DNA from: Lysinibacillus sp. B2A1
GTDB taxonomy: Bacteria; Bacillota; Bacilli; Bacillales_A; Planococcaceae
Assembly: GCA_002973635.1 (NCBI GenBank)
Contig: CP027224.1
Coordinates: 1,994,501-2,058,500 of the forward strand
Direction: 5' to 3'
Length of the DNA: 64,000 nucleotides
The position numbers were made by a program, and so were the translations under genes. The notes under the pieces are model-generated. The model had not been told where the DNA came from. It did not search any database and saw nothing but the letters and a program-made list of their open reading frames with translations. This document shows positions 43,306 to 52,262 of this stretch, piece by piece. The number at the start of each line of letters is the position of its first letter. Position 1 is the first letter of the stretch.

Positions 43306-43335
43306 GCTCTCCAATTTGGTGGAGAGCTTTTCTTT
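43306..43335 (+). terminator. rnpB terminator
   Basis: GCTCTCC / GGAGAGC stem followed by TTTTCTTTT, just after the RNase P RNA. Confidence 0.85.
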
Positions 43336-43366
43336 TGAATTTATCTTGATTCAGCAGTTCATTACT

Positions 43367-43550
43367 GTGCGAAAGCGAAGCGACAGCAACAAATCTTTAC
43401 TGTGCGAAAGCGAAGCGACAGCAACATACGACTGAGTGACCAATATCACGTTGGCCTAAAGCCACTGGCGGATGTCACGGATTTTGAAGAGGAGCTTTTC
43501 GAGTAAACTCGAAGTAATCTGGACGCAATTACGCTGGGGCGTCATTAATT
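43367..43550 (+). repeat. composite intergenic repeat sharing modules with 11.4-11.9 kb
   Basis: Two copies of GTGCGAAAGCGAAGCGACAG plus CAACA (43367 and 43402, 35 bases apart), then ACGACTGAGTGACCAA, GGCCTAAAGCCACTGGCGG with ATGTCACGG, and finally GGACGCAATTACGC...GGCGTC. The same modules occur in the same order at 11398-11908. A TTCGAG-TAAA-CTCGAA hairpin lies at 43498-43513. The stretch 43551-43771 up to the next gene shows no further recognised element. Confidence 0.8.
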
Positions 43551-43771
43551 AAGAACATGGTACTTGTTAATCATGTCTAGACATGCGCGATATATGTTTA
43601 AGAATAAGGCAATACATTGTTGGTTATGCCTCTGTCTCAACGCTTCTAAGCAAAACATCTGAAACTGTTATCGCAACGATGTACATATATTTGTCTACAA
43701 ACTAGTAGACTGGCGCTTAGGCGCTATTCTATAAATGAGGGTAGTTTAGAGAGATAGGATGGAGCGGAAAC

Positions 43772-45517
43772 ATGAACGGAGCGAACAATTGGAATAGTCT
43801 GGGGAAACTAAATTCGATTTCCAAATATCCCACTGCCTTAATAACTAAAATCTTCGAAAATGTATCTGAAGGCATAATGATTACAGATAAAGATAAAAAA
43901 ATTGAAATGGTTAATCCTGCATTCGAATTCGTAACAGGCTATAAGCGTGACGAAGTTATTGGAAAGACGCCTGCTGTATTACAGTCTGGTGTACACGAAT
44001 TAGATTTTTATCTTGAGATGTGGCAAAAGATACGAGAAGATGGCATTTGGCAGGGAGAAATATGGAATCGTCGGAAAACCGGAGACGTATATCCAGAATG
44101 GTTAACAATTATTGGTGTAACCAATGATAAGGGTGAGATTACGAATTACTGTGGTATTTTCACGGATTTATCTGAAAGAAAAATAGTAGAGAATGAACTA
44201 GAGAAACGTTTGTTAACGGACTCATTAACGGAAGTATCCAATCGATTTGCTTATATTGAAAGAATGGATGGTCTCCTAGAATCTACTTCTACTATATCTC
44301 ATTCAGTGCAGCATGCTGTCTATTTTTTAGATTTAGATAGATTCAAGCAAATAAATGATACATTAGGTCATGCCGTTGGCGATACGATTTTAGTAGAAGT
44401 GGCAAAGCGTATCAAAACATTGTTAAAAAATAAAGATATCATTGCGAGATATGGTGGCGATGAATTTATTATTACGTTAACAAATGTAAAAAATGTAAAA
44501 GAAGCAGCAAAATTTGCTGAGCAAATTATAGGTATAATCGAAAAACCATTAGATATAAATGGTCGGAATGTATTTATCTCTACAAGTGTAGGCGTTAGTA
44601 TGTATCCAGCAGATGGAGAAACGACAGAGCAATTAATCCATTGTGCAGATAAGGCAATGACTTATTCAAAAAAGAATGGGCTTAACGGCTATTCGTTTTA
44701 TTTTGAAGAACTACAAACCGATTCTCAGCGCGTGTTATTATTGGATTCAGAACTACGAAGAGCTATTGTAAATCGTGAATTTGACCTTCATTTTCAACCG
44801 AAAATATCTGTTAAAAATGAAGAGATTCAAGGCGTAGAGGCACTAGTACGATGGAATAATGAGAGGCTAGGATTTGTATCGCCAGCAGAATTTATTCCAT
44901 ATGCAGAGGAAACAGGTTTAATCATTCCATTAAGCGAAGTCATTATAGAAAAAGCTTGTGAGGCAGTTATTGAAATGCAACAGCATGGACGCAAGTCACC
45001 TATTGCTATCAATATATCAAGTATTCACTTTAAACAACAAAACTTTTTAGAATCGATTCAAGCGATATTAGAGCGTTACAATATGCCTGCTAACAATTTT
45101 GAAATAGAAGTGACAGAACGTACGGTTATGAACAGTGCAAACGAAACAGTTAGTAAGTTAGTGCGACTCAAAAAAATGGGTTTTAAAATTTCAATTGACG
45201 ATTTTGGAACAGGCTATTCATCCTTGAGTTATTTAGTTCGATTCCCGCTTGATTGTTTGAAAATTGATCGCAGCTTTATTCAACATATTGCTTCGCTCGA
45301 TGAAAAACAGGCTGTAGTGGATGCGATTATCCAAATGTCACACCGCCTAAAAATGAAAGTTGTTGCAGAAGGTGTAGAACAGGCACAACAAGTGGATATA
45401 CTACGTAAAATGAACTGTGATATTATTCAAGGCTACTATTACAGTAAACCATTACCATTAAATGAGCTTATTGAATTTATGGAGTATTGGGAAATTGAGC
45501 ATCAAGGAAGGAATTAG
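43772..45517 (+). CDS. PAS-GGDEF-EAL cyclic-di-GMP signalling protein
   Basis: 581 residues, ATG behind ATAGGATGGAG. A PAS domain with PAC end (residues ~20-140: EGIMITDKDKKIEMVNPAFE, GYKRDEVIGKTPAVLQSG, GIFTDLSERK), a GGDEF domain (~145-310; catalytic RYGGDEF at ~226-231) and an EAL domain (~325-570; EALVRWNNERLGFVSPAEF, EVTERTVMN, SIDDFGTGYSSLSYLVRFPL, KIDRSFI, VVAEGVE). No membrane segments, so it is cytosolic. Both catalytic signatures are intact, so it may make or break c-di-GMP depending on the PAS signal. The RxxD inhibitory site before GGDEF reads KNKD, so product inhibition may be weak. Confidence 0.93.
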   Translation: MNGANNWNSLGKLNSISKYPTALITKIFENVSEGIMITDKDKKIEMVNPAFEFVTGYKRDEVIGKTPAVLQSGVHELDFYLEMWQKIREDGIWQGEIWNRRKTGDVYPEWLTIIGVTNDKGEITNYCGIFTDLSERKIVENELEKRLLTDSLTEVSNRFAYIERMDGLLESTSTISHSVQHAVYFLDLDRFKQINDTLGHAVGDTILVEVAKRIKTLLKNKDIIARYGGDEFIITLTNVKNVKEAAKFAEQIIGIIEKPLDINGRNVFISTSVGVSMYPADGETTEQLIHCADKAMTYSKKNGLNGYSFYFEELQTDSQRVLLLDSELRRAIVNREFDLHFQPKISVKNEEIQGVEALVRWNNERLGFVSPAEFIPYAEETGLIIPLSEVIIEKACEAVIEMQQHGRKSPIAINISSIHFKQQNFLESIQAILERYNMPANNFEIEVTERTVMNSANETVSKLVRLKKMGFKISIDDFGTGYSSLSYLVRFPLDCLKIDRSFIQHIASLDEKQAVVDAIIQMSHRLKMKVVAEGVEQAQQVDILRKMNCDIIQGYYYSKPLPLNELIEFMEYWEIEHQGRN

Positions 45518-45520
45518 CAT

Positions 45521-46657
45521 ATGGCAAATTATAAATTAGTAGCAACGGCTGCGATGGGCTTAGAGGCAATTGTAGCACAAGAGGTAAAGACACTTGGCTA
45601 TGAGACAACAGTAGATAATGGAAAAGTCTATTTTGAAGGTGATGAAAAGGCCATTGCACGAACAAACTTGTGGCTGCGTGTGGCAGACCGTGTAAAAATA
45701 GTTGTGGGCCAATTTCCTGCCACATCTTTTGAGCAATTGTTTGAAAGTGTAAAAGCTTTACCTTGGGAAAAATACCTGCCAGTAGATGCAGCTTTCCCGG
45801 TATCAGGAAAATCTGTAAAATCAAAATTATTTAGTGTACCAGATTGCCAGGCAATTACAAAAAAAGCCATTGTAGAGCGTATGAAGCAGCACTATAAGCG
45901 TTTAGGGTTTTTGGACGAATCAGGCGCTACCTATAAAATTGAAGTTTCAATTTTAAAAGATATGGCTACACTTACTATTGATACATCAGGCGCAGGTCTA
46001 CATAAGCGTGGCTACCGTCAAGCGCAAGGTGAGGCGCCATTAAAAGAAACATTAGCGGCTGCTCTTGTGCAAATTTCAAAATGGAATCCGAATCGACCAT
46101 TCGTTGACCCATTTTGTGGTTCAGGCACAATTACTCTAGAGGCTGCAATGCTTGGACAAAATATTGCACCAGGCTATAACCGTGAATTTATTTCAGAGGC
46201 TTGGCCGTGGATGAAAGCGAAAATCTGGGACGAAGTAAGAGATGAAGCAGACAGCTTAGCAAATTATGATCAACCGATAGAAATTTTCGGGTCTGATATT
46301 GATCATCGTATGGTGAGTATTGCCCAAGAAAATGCATTAGAGGCAGGCTTTGGTGAAATGATTACGTTTAAGCAAATGCAAGCTCGTGATTTTACAACAC
46401 AGCTAACAGATGGTGTCATGATTGGCAATCCACCATATGGTGAACGTATTGGTGATGTTGAAGTTGTAGAGCAGGTGATTCGCGACTTGGGAACAATTAT
46501 GAAGAACTATCCAAGCTGGTCTGTGTATATGTTGTCCTCCATGAAAAACTTTGAGGAATTGTATGGTCGTCAAGCGACGAAGAAACGTAAATTATTCAAT
46601 GGTTTCATTGAAACGAATTATTATCAATTCTGGGGACAAAAGTCTAAAAGAGATTAA
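45521..46657 (+). CDS. ypsC: THUMP-domain class I SAM RNA methyltransferase (YpsC/RlmL-type)
   Basis: 378 residues, ATG behind AAGGAAGGA and only 4 bases after the preceding gene. N-terminal ferredoxin-like and THUMP domains (YKLVATAAMGLEAIVAQEVK, RVADRVKIVVGQFPATSFEQ, TYKIEVSILKDMATLTIDTS) bind RNA. The methyltransferase domain has the SAM motif FVDPFCGSGTITLEAAMLGQ, IFGSDIDHRMVSIAQENA and the catalytic GNPPYGERIG typical of N2-guanine methylation. YpsC/RlmL proteins modify 23S rRNA. Its place near gpsB and rnpB is as in other Bacillales. Confidence 0.92.
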   Translation: MANYKLVATAAMGLEAIVAQEVKTLGYETTVDNGKVYFEGDEKAIARTNLWLRVADRVKIVVGQFPATSFEQLFESVKALPWEKYLPVDAAFPVSGKSVKSKLFSVPDCQAITKKAIVERMKQHYKRLGFLDESGATYKIEVSILKDMATLTIDTSGAGLHKRGYRQAQGEAPLKETLAAALVQISKWNPNRPFVDPFCGSGTITLEAAMLGQNIAPGYNREFISEAWPWMKAKIWDEVRDEADSLANYDQPIEIFGSDIDHRMVSIAQENALEAGFGEMITFKQMQARDFTTQLTDGVMIGNPPYGERIGDVEVVEQVIRDLGTIMKNYPSWSVYMLSSMKNFEELYGRQATKKRKLFNGFIETNYYQFWGQKSKRD

Positions 46658-46666
46658 ACACTGATA

Positions 46667-46703
46667 ACGGAAGATAAGATTTTTTTCTTATCTTCCGTTT
46701 CGT
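46667..46703 (+). terminator. terminator of ypsC
   Basis: Perfect 13-base stem ACGGAAGATAAGA / TCTTATCTTCCGT (46667-46679, 46686-46698) with a T-rich loop and a few T residues after it. Confidence 0.75.
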
Positions 46704-46743
46704 CGCGTATAATAGGACCAGATAGTTAGAGGGGGAACGTCAA

Positions 46744-48651
46744 TTGCGTAAATCTTTACCTTTTGTATTAACAAAAGATCGTTCGTTTTTTGAGTCATTA
46801 GGTGACTGGATGGGCGATGTACTTTATGATGAATTACCTGAAAAAGGCTTTGAATGCCGTGATGAGCAAATTTTTATGGCTTATCAAATAGAGCAGGCTT
46901 TAAAAGAAAAAAATGTGCTTTTTGCTGAGGCAGGTGTAGGTACTGGGAAAACGATAGCTTATCTCCTGCCAGCTGTATCCTATGCACGTTATACAGGTAA
47001 ACCAGCTCTTATTGCCTGTGCGGATGAAACATTAATCGACCAGCTAGTAAAAGAGGGCGGAGATATTTATAAGTTACAGAAAACATTAGGGCTTGACATT
47101 GATGTACGCTTAGCAAAATCTAGAGATCAATATTTATGCCTCAAGCGCTTTGAAGAAGCTGAAAAAGTAGAGACTGATGAATGGATTGATGATATCGCGT
47201 TTTCTATACCTGATGGTGTATATGCACAGGGATCAATGATTGCCATTCAACCGTATGGGGAACGTAGTGATTATCCAACAGTCAGTGATGAAGATTGGCA
47301 TAAGGTGAACTATAACGCCATTATGCAGTGCTCCGTATGTGATCAACGTAATCGATGTGGTCAAACATTACATCGTGCTCATTATCGTAAATCCACGGAT
47401 CTTATTATATGTTCACAGGATTTCCTGATGGAGCATTTGGCAACTAAGGAATCCCGTGAGCGTGAAGGGCAATTGGCGCTATTACCAGAAGTATCTATGA
47501 TTGTGCTAGATGAGGGTCATCTATTAGAATATGCTGCACAAAAAGCAATGACGTATAAAGTGCAGGCGACAACAATTGTTAAGCTTTTAGAACGTTTAAT
47601 GGTAGATGGTGTGCGAGAACGGACACTGTATGCGATGGAAAAATTACAAGATGACCATGAGTTGTTTTTCGATCAGCTACGTGATGATTTAGTTGCTTCT
47701 AAAGAGGAGCGTAAACGTATTAATAAATCGACCACACTGTTGAAGTATGGAAAACAATTAGTTGACGATGTAGAAACATTACTTGAGGAATTCGTCTTTG
47801 AATCTGAAATGTATATGATTCCCGAATACGATTTGAATATGGCTGAGGAATATTTAGAGCAATACCAAGCCTCCTTACGGATTTTCATAGCACAGGGAGA
47901 CGCTGTTGATTGGTTAGAGGAAACAGACGGGGAAGAAACACTCGTTATCATGCCACGACTTATTACAGAAGTTTTAGCAGAAAAATTATTCTCTAAAAAA
48001 CTTCCAATTGTTTTTTCATCAGCAACATTGTCTGTTAATAAGGATTTTTCATATATTTCCTATAGTTTAGGAATTCGAGACTATCAATCATTTTCTGTTC
48101 CATCGCCTTTTGATTATGAAGAAGTAATGCGAATTTATTTACATGAGCTATCCCAAAAGGAGAAGACATCGCGTGTTCAACAGCTTTTACGTGATGGAGA
48201 AAAAACGCTAATTTTATTTAAATCCAAGCAAGCCATGGTAGATTTTAAAGCTGAATTACCACTTATGGAACGGATGTATATGGCCTTTGAAGGAGATCGT
48301 GAGCTTTCTGCCATTGTTCGTGATTTCCAGGATGGTACTATCAAAACATTATGCTCCTATCATTTATGGGAGGGGTTAGATTTGCCAGAGGAGGCATTAA
48401 CACGTGTCATTATTTATGACTTGCCTTTCCCACCGCATGATCCATTATTTGATGCAAAACGTACGTTTGCAGAAAATCCGTATGAAGAGGTAGAATTACC
48501 ATTTATGCAATTACGTTTACAGCAAGGAATGGGACGCTTAATTCGTACTTCAAACGATCATGGGGATATCCATATTTTGCTAAATGAACAAGAGGTATCT
48601 CAGCGTAAAACGTTTGAAAATATCTTAGCTGTCACACCAGAAATAAAGTAA
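46744..48651 (+). CDS. ypvA: DinG-type ATP-dependent helicase (YpvA)
   Basis: 635 residues from TTG 46744 behind GAGGGGGAA. Superfamily 2 XPD/DinG-like helicase: Walker A AEAGVGTGKTIAYLLPAVSY, a cysteine cluster likely to hold an iron-sulphur centre (CSVCDQRNRCGQ, and the Cys in LIICSQDFL), a DEGH box (MIVLDEGHL), and C-terminal motifs IVFSSATLSVN, CSYHLWEGLDLPEEAL and MGRLIRTSNDHGDI. It unwinds DNA, probably in repair or R-loop removal. It follows ypsC in the same direction but has its own terminator upstream and downstream. Confidence 0.9.
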   Translation: MRKSLPFVLTKDRSFFESLGDWMGDVLYDELPEKGFECRDEQIFMAYQIEQALKEKNVLFAEAGVGTGKTIAYLLPAVSYARYTGKPALIACADETLIDQLVKEGGDIYKLQKTLGLDIDVRLAKSRDQYLCLKRFEEAEKVETDEWIDDIAFSIPDGVYAQGSMIAIQPYGERSDYPTVSDEDWHKVNYNAIMQCSVCDQRNRCGQTLHRAHYRKSTDLIICSQDFLMEHLATKESREREGQLALLPEVSMIVLDEGHLLEYAAQKAMTYKVQATTIVKLLERLMVDGVRERTLYAMEKLQDDHELFFDQLRDDLVASKEERKRINKSTTLLKYGKQLVDDVETLLEEFVFESEMYMIPEYDLNMAEEYLEQYQASLRIFIAQGDAVDWLEETDGEETLVIMPRLITEVLAEKLFSKKLPIVFSSATLSVNKDFSYISYSLGIRDYQSFSVPSPFDYEEVMRIYLHELSQKEKTSRVQQLLRDGEKTLILFKSKQAMVDFKAELPLMERMYMAFEGDRELSAIVRDFQDGTIKTLCSYHLWEGLDLPEEALTRVIIYDLPFPPHDPLFDAKRTFAENPYEEVELPFMQLRLQQGMGRLIRTSNDHGDIHILLNEQEVSQRKTFENILAVTPEIK

Positions 48652-48656
48652 AAAAA

Positions 48657-48692
48657 AGCGGGTTTGCCTTAGGTGCAGGCCTGTTTTTTGTT
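48657..48692 (+). terminator. terminator of ypvA
   Basis: An 11-base stem with several G-T pairs (AGCGGGTTTGC / GCAGGCCTGTT) followed by a T-rich tail, directly after the ypvA stop. Confidence 0.7.
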
Positions 48693-48817
48693 ATATTGAA
48701 ATAATAAAATTGACGTGAAATGCAGATGGGATTGAAAAAAGTGTTGAATATTTCTCTTTTAAGCTATATAGTTCTTTGTAATGCAACGAAAATTATTAAA
48801 ATAAATTATTTTTTTTG

Positions 48818-48847
48818 TTGAAAATAATTTTGCAAAAGGTTTATAAT
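48818..48847 (+). promoter_or_regulatory. promoter of the ethanolamine-utilisation operon
   Basis: TTGAAA (48818-48823) and TATAAT (48842-48847), 18 bases apart, about 50 bases before the eutW frame. No ANTAR hairpin or B12 riboswitch was recognised in the short leader. Confidence 0.65.
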
Positions 48848-48894
48848 GATGACAAGAAATTTTAAGAATAGTCATTTTCAAGTTTGATTATTCT

Positions 48895-50337
48895 ATGATA
48901 GGGGTGTTGAACCTGTCGAACATTCAATCATTGTGTAGTCAATATACAAACTTATCTTCAACAGATATAGAAAAGTTATTAGAAATAGAAACTACACTAT
49001 CCTATTATGCAGAGTTGACAGATTGCTATATGTTCATAGATTGTATGATGGAAAATCTACCACATGCAATTGTCGTGGCAGAGGCATTCCCCAAAAAAGA
49101 AAGACATTTATACGAAAAGTCTGTTATTGGGAAATTTGTTTTTGAGAGTTTTGAGCCAGCAGTATTTGCTGCTTTTAAAAATAAAGAAAAATCATCCATT
49201 TCTAGAGCCATCACACAAGAAGGTATAACAGTTGAACAAAATGTTGTCCCACTCTTTAATAACGAGCAACAGGTTATTGCCGTGTTGATTCAGGAAAAAA
49301 AGGTGGAAATGAAAACAACACCAAAAGATGATTTTCAAAATATGCCCTTTGCTTTAATTGAGCATATTGTAGAACCGAATTCTCAACCAATACCAGTTGT
49401 TTCGGATTTGCTAGTAGAATCTATAATTCTTACCAATCATGAAAACAAAGTAATTTATAGTAATCCTGCAGGCTATCGATTTATCTCAGAGCTTTCGGGG
49501 TTAGAACGTTTTGACAATGTTGCATTGAATAAGATTTTGCCATTTTTACAAGAGGTATATGATAAAGGCGATGATGTCTTTTTCTTAGAAATTACGATTG
49601 AGCGTAAATCCTTCATTGTGAAAAAAATTCCTATTCGTAGTCAAAATGATAAAGTAACACTTCTCATTATTCATGATCTGACAGAGCTAAAGCTGAAAGA
49701 GAATGAATTGATGATGAAAACATTTGCTATACGAGAAATTCATCATCGTGTTAAAAATAATTTACAAACAGTTACAAGCCTATTGCGTTTGCAAATGCGA
49801 AATGACTTGTCAGCTTCAAGTGCAAGTGCTTTTCAAGAGGCATTAAATCGAATATATAGTATATCATCTGTCTATGAACTGATTTTAGAGAATGAGGATA
49901 ATGCGGAAGAGAAAGTAGACGTTATCGCGTTATCTAAGAAAATTGGACATAAGATGGTGGGTACCTCTAATACACCATCTATTCAATTAGTCTTCCATCA
50001 CGAAGACATTCAGTTATTCTGTCATTCGAAGAAGGCTGTATCCCTTGCGCTAATCATTTGTGAGCTACTACAAAATGCATTGAAATATGCTTTTGTTGGT
50101 CGTGAGGAAGGTATAATCGACATTCAATTTTTACAGGATGCATCTGTCATTTCACTTCATATTTCTGACAACGGCGTTGGGATGCAAGAGGTGAAGGCAT
50201 CATTTGGAATGGAGATTATAACAAGACTTGTTGAATATGATTTAGCTGGCACATTTTCAATTATCCCTAGTGAAGAAGGTACGCATACTCAAATTCAGTT
50301 TCCTGTAAGTGAGGAGGTATTTATCCTAAATGACTAG
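48895..50337 (+). CDS. eutW: ethanolamine sensor histidine kinase EutW
   Basis: 480 residues. The start is uncertain: ATG 48895 has no ribosome binding site, while ATAGGGGTG lies at 48898-48906 and would suit a CTG at 48913. Two sensor segments precede a HisKA_2 type kinase: residues ~270-300 FAIREIHHRVKNNLQTVTSL with the phospho-accepting His, then an ATPase domain (LALIICELLQNALKYAFVGR, LHISDNGVGMQEV, FGMEIITRL). In Firmicutes EutW is activated by ethanolamine and phosphorylates EutV. The gene overlaps eutV by 8 bases. No transmembrane segment is seen, so it is cytosolic. Confidence 0.9.
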   Translation: MIGVLNLSNIQSLCSQYTNLSSTDIEKLLEIETTLSYYAELTDCYMFIDCMMENLPHAIVVAEAFPKKERHLYEKSVIGKFVFESFEPAVFAAFKNKEKSSISRAITQEGITVEQNVVPLFNNEQQVIAVLIQEKKVEMKTTPKDDFQNMPFALIEHIVEPNSQPIPVVSDLLVESIILTNHENKVIYSNPAGYRFISELSGLERFDNVALNKILPFLQEVYDKGDDVFFLEITIERKSFIVKKIPIRSQNDKVTLLIIHDLTELKLKENELMMKTFAIREIHHRVKNNLQTVTSLLRLQMRNDLSASSASAFQEALNRIYSISSVYELILENEDNAEEKVDVIALSKKIGHKMVGTSNTPSIQLVFHHEDIQLFCHSKKAVSLALIICELLQNALKYAFVGREEGIIDIQFLQDASVISLHISDNGVGMQEVKASFGMEIITRLVEYDLAGTFSIIPSEEGTHTQIQFPVSEEVFILND

Positions 50338-50908
50338 GAAAGTAATGATTGTCGAAGATGAGTCACTTATTGCCATTGATTTAAAATTTATGCTTGAAGA
50401 TAATGGCTACGAGGTAGTGGCACAAGCAAACAATGGAGAATCGGCAATTGAGCTGGCTTTTGCACATGAGCCACAGTTAATCTTAATGGATATTAAAATG
50501 CCCAAACTAGACGGATTAAAGGCTAGCAAAATTATTGAACAGCAATTGGGAATACCAGTGCTATTTATATCAGCCTATAGTGAAAAAGAATTGCTTCTAT
50601 ACATGAAGCAAGACAATATTTTAGGATATGTCATGAAACCGTTTTCTGAGAAAAATGTCCTTCCAGCGTTGGAGGTGGCATTTCATCAAATTGATAAATT
50701 CAACCGTTTAAACGGAGAATTACTGCATAAACAAACAGAATTAGAAAAACGCAAAGTTATCGAACGTGCAAAAGGTTTACTGATGCAGTCAGAAAATCTT
50801 AGCGAGGACGAGGCGTATAAAAAAATTCGAAATGAGAGCATGCAGACTCAACAGGAAATGGTGACAATCGCGAAACGAATTATTAATACCTTACAAGTAA
50901 ATAGTTGA
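50330..50908 (+). CDS. eutV: response regulator EutV with RNA-binding ANTAR domain
   Basis: 192 residues, ATG behind GAGGAGG inside eutW. A receiver domain (VMIVEDESLIAIDLKFMLED, the phosphorylated Asp in LILMDIKMPKLDGLKA, Ser/Lys in FISAYS and YVMKPF) is followed by a coiled coil (LLHKQTELEKRKVIERAKGL) and an ANTAR domain (LLMQSENLSEDEAYKKIRNE, MVTIAKRIINTL). Phosphorylated EutV dimers bind paired RNA hairpins and prevent terminators from forming, turning on eut genes. A matching hairpin and terminator lie right after this gene, before eutH. Confidence 0.95.
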   Translation: MTRKVMIVEDESLIAIDLKFMLEDNGYEVVAQANNGESAIELAFAHEPQLILMDIKMPKLDGLKASKIIEQQLGIPVLFISAYSEKELLLYMKQDNILGYVMKPFSEKNVLPALEVAFHQIDKFNRLNGELLHKQTELEKRKVIERAKGLLMQSENLSEDEAYKKIRNESMQTQQEMVTIAKRIINTLQVNS

Positions 50909-50957
50909 AGCAAAGACGCTTTAAAGAGAATTCTTCTTTAAGGCGTCTTTTTTTATA
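50905..50957 (+). promoter_or_regulatory. ANTAR antitermination site overlapping a terminator
   Basis: TTGAAGC-AAAGAC-GCTTTAA (50905-50924) is a 7-pair hairpin with a hexaloop that has A at position 1 and G at position 4, the hallmark of EutV-type ANTAR targets. Its loop and 3' strand overlap the 5' strand of a terminator (17-pair stem 50912-50928 / 50934-50950, then TTTTTTT), so the two folds exclude each other. The first hairpin of the expected pair was not clearly identified in the 3' end of eutV. Confidence 0.72.
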
Positions 50958-50991
50958 TAAATTTATCAAAATCAAAGGGGTGATGAGTAAG

Positions 50992-52236
50992 ATGGCAATG
51001 ATAGGAACGATTATCGTTTATATTATTATGATTTGTGCTGTTTTAGGGGCGATCGGAGCAATTCGGGATGCAGAGTATGGGATTGGTAAGGAATTTATGA
51101 ATGGTATCCATACAGTTGGTCATATTTTCGTACCAGCGGCAGGGATCATGGCAGCTATACCTTACTTAACATGGTTTATTAGTCATTTTATTAGTCCGAT
51201 TTTTGAATTGATTGGTGCTGATCCTGCAATTGCAGCAACAACAATTTTAGCTTCGGACATGGGAGGCTACCAATTAGCCAATGCTTTAAAAGAGTCATAC
51301 GAGGGATGGGTAATGGCTCTAGTTGTTGGATTTATGTCAGGAGCAACCATTGTATTCTCAATTCCGATGGGACTTGCGATGTTAGATAAACGTGATCATA
51401 AATATATGGCGTTAGGTATTATGGCTGGCGTTTTAACAATTCCGATTGGTGCGTTTATTTCATCCATTATGATTGTGCTGTTTAATACAGAGGTTCGTGA
51501 AGTAATTAGTACAACAGAGGCACCAACATATGTATTTGCTATTTCTGTGTTACAAATTTTAATCAATTTATTGCCTTTATTTATTTTCGTTATCTTAATT
51601 GCATTAGGACTAAAGTTAATTCCAAATGGCATGATCAAGGGCTTTATGATTTTTGGTCGCGTTATGGATGCTGGTATCAAGCTTGTACTTGTGTTCTCTA
51701 TTGTAGAAATTTTCACAGGAATCTTTACGAAGGTTTTTGGAGCATGGGGCTTTGATCCGATTATGGCAGATGAGATTGATCAATTCCGAGCGTTAGAAAC
51801 AGCTGGGTATATCGGTATTATGCTAGCGGGTGCATTCCCAATGGTGTACTTAATCAGAAAATATGCTTCTAAACCTCTAGAAGCAGCAGGGAAAAAACTA
51901 GGCTTATCATCAGTTGGAAGTGCAGGTATTTTAGCAACCATTGCTAATATCTTGGCAATGTTTACACTGATTCGTCATATGCCTCCTAAAGATAAGGTCA
52001 TTAATATTGCCTTTGGGGTTTGTTCAGCATTTTTACTTGGAGATCATTTATCGTTTACGGCTAACTTTCAGCCAACCATTATTTTACCTGTTATTGCAGG
52101 GAAGTTTTTAGCTGGTGTTATTGCGATTATTCTAGCCTATAAATTATCTGTACCAACAGCTTTAAGATTGGAGCAGGAAGATCGCGAGGCAGGCATTATC
52201 AAAGAAGGAGAATACCTAACAGATACTAAGTCTTAA
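50992..52236 (+). CDS. eutH: ethanolamine permease EutH
   Basis: 414 residues from ATG 50992, 9 bases after AAAGGGG; upstream in-frame starts are inside the terminator. About ten transmembrane helices; family signatures FMNGIHTVGHIFVPAAGIMA, ADPAIAATTILASDMGGYQL, VGFMSGATIVFSIPMGLAML, AGVLTIPIGAFISSIMIVLF, LAGAFPMVYLIRKYASKP and GDHLSFTANFQPTIILPVIA. EutH is thought to let ethanolamine cross the membrane when it is scarce or the pH is low. Expression should depend on EutV antitermination at the site just before it. Confidence 0.95.
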   Translation: MAMIGTIIVYIIMICAVLGAIGAIRDAEYGIGKEFMNGIHTVGHIFVPAAGIMAAIPYLTWFISHFISPIFELIGADPAIAATTILASDMGGYQLANALKESYEGWVMALVVGFMSGATIVFSIPMGLAMLDKRDHKYMALGIMAGVLTIPIGAFISSIMIVLFNTEVREVISTTEAPTYVFAISVLQILINLLPLFIFVILIALGLKLIPNGMIKGFMIFGRVMDAGIKLVLVFSIVEIFTGIFTKVFGAWGFDPIMADEIDQFRALETAGYIGIMLAGAFPMVYLIRKYASKPLEAAGKKLGLSSVGSAGILATIANILAMFTLIRHMPPKDKVINIAFGVCSAFLLGDHLSFTANFQPTIILPVIAGKFLAGVIAIILAYKLSVPTALRLEQEDREAGIIKEGEYLTDTKS

Positions 52237-52262
52237 TAATTGTAAGAAAGAGGTGATGACGT

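Noticed and set aside
42943..43314. Reverse-strand 123-codon frame over rnpB
   Set aside because: It lies entirely inside the RNase P RNA gene and has no protein-like features.
43551..43771. Cyclic-di-GMP riboswitch before the GGDEF-EAL gene
   Set aside because: The conserved aptamer core sequences were not seen; only a short direct repeat GGCGCT is present.
48700..48894. Cobalamin riboswitch before the eut operon
   Set aside because: The B12-box type sequence is missing and the leader is too short.
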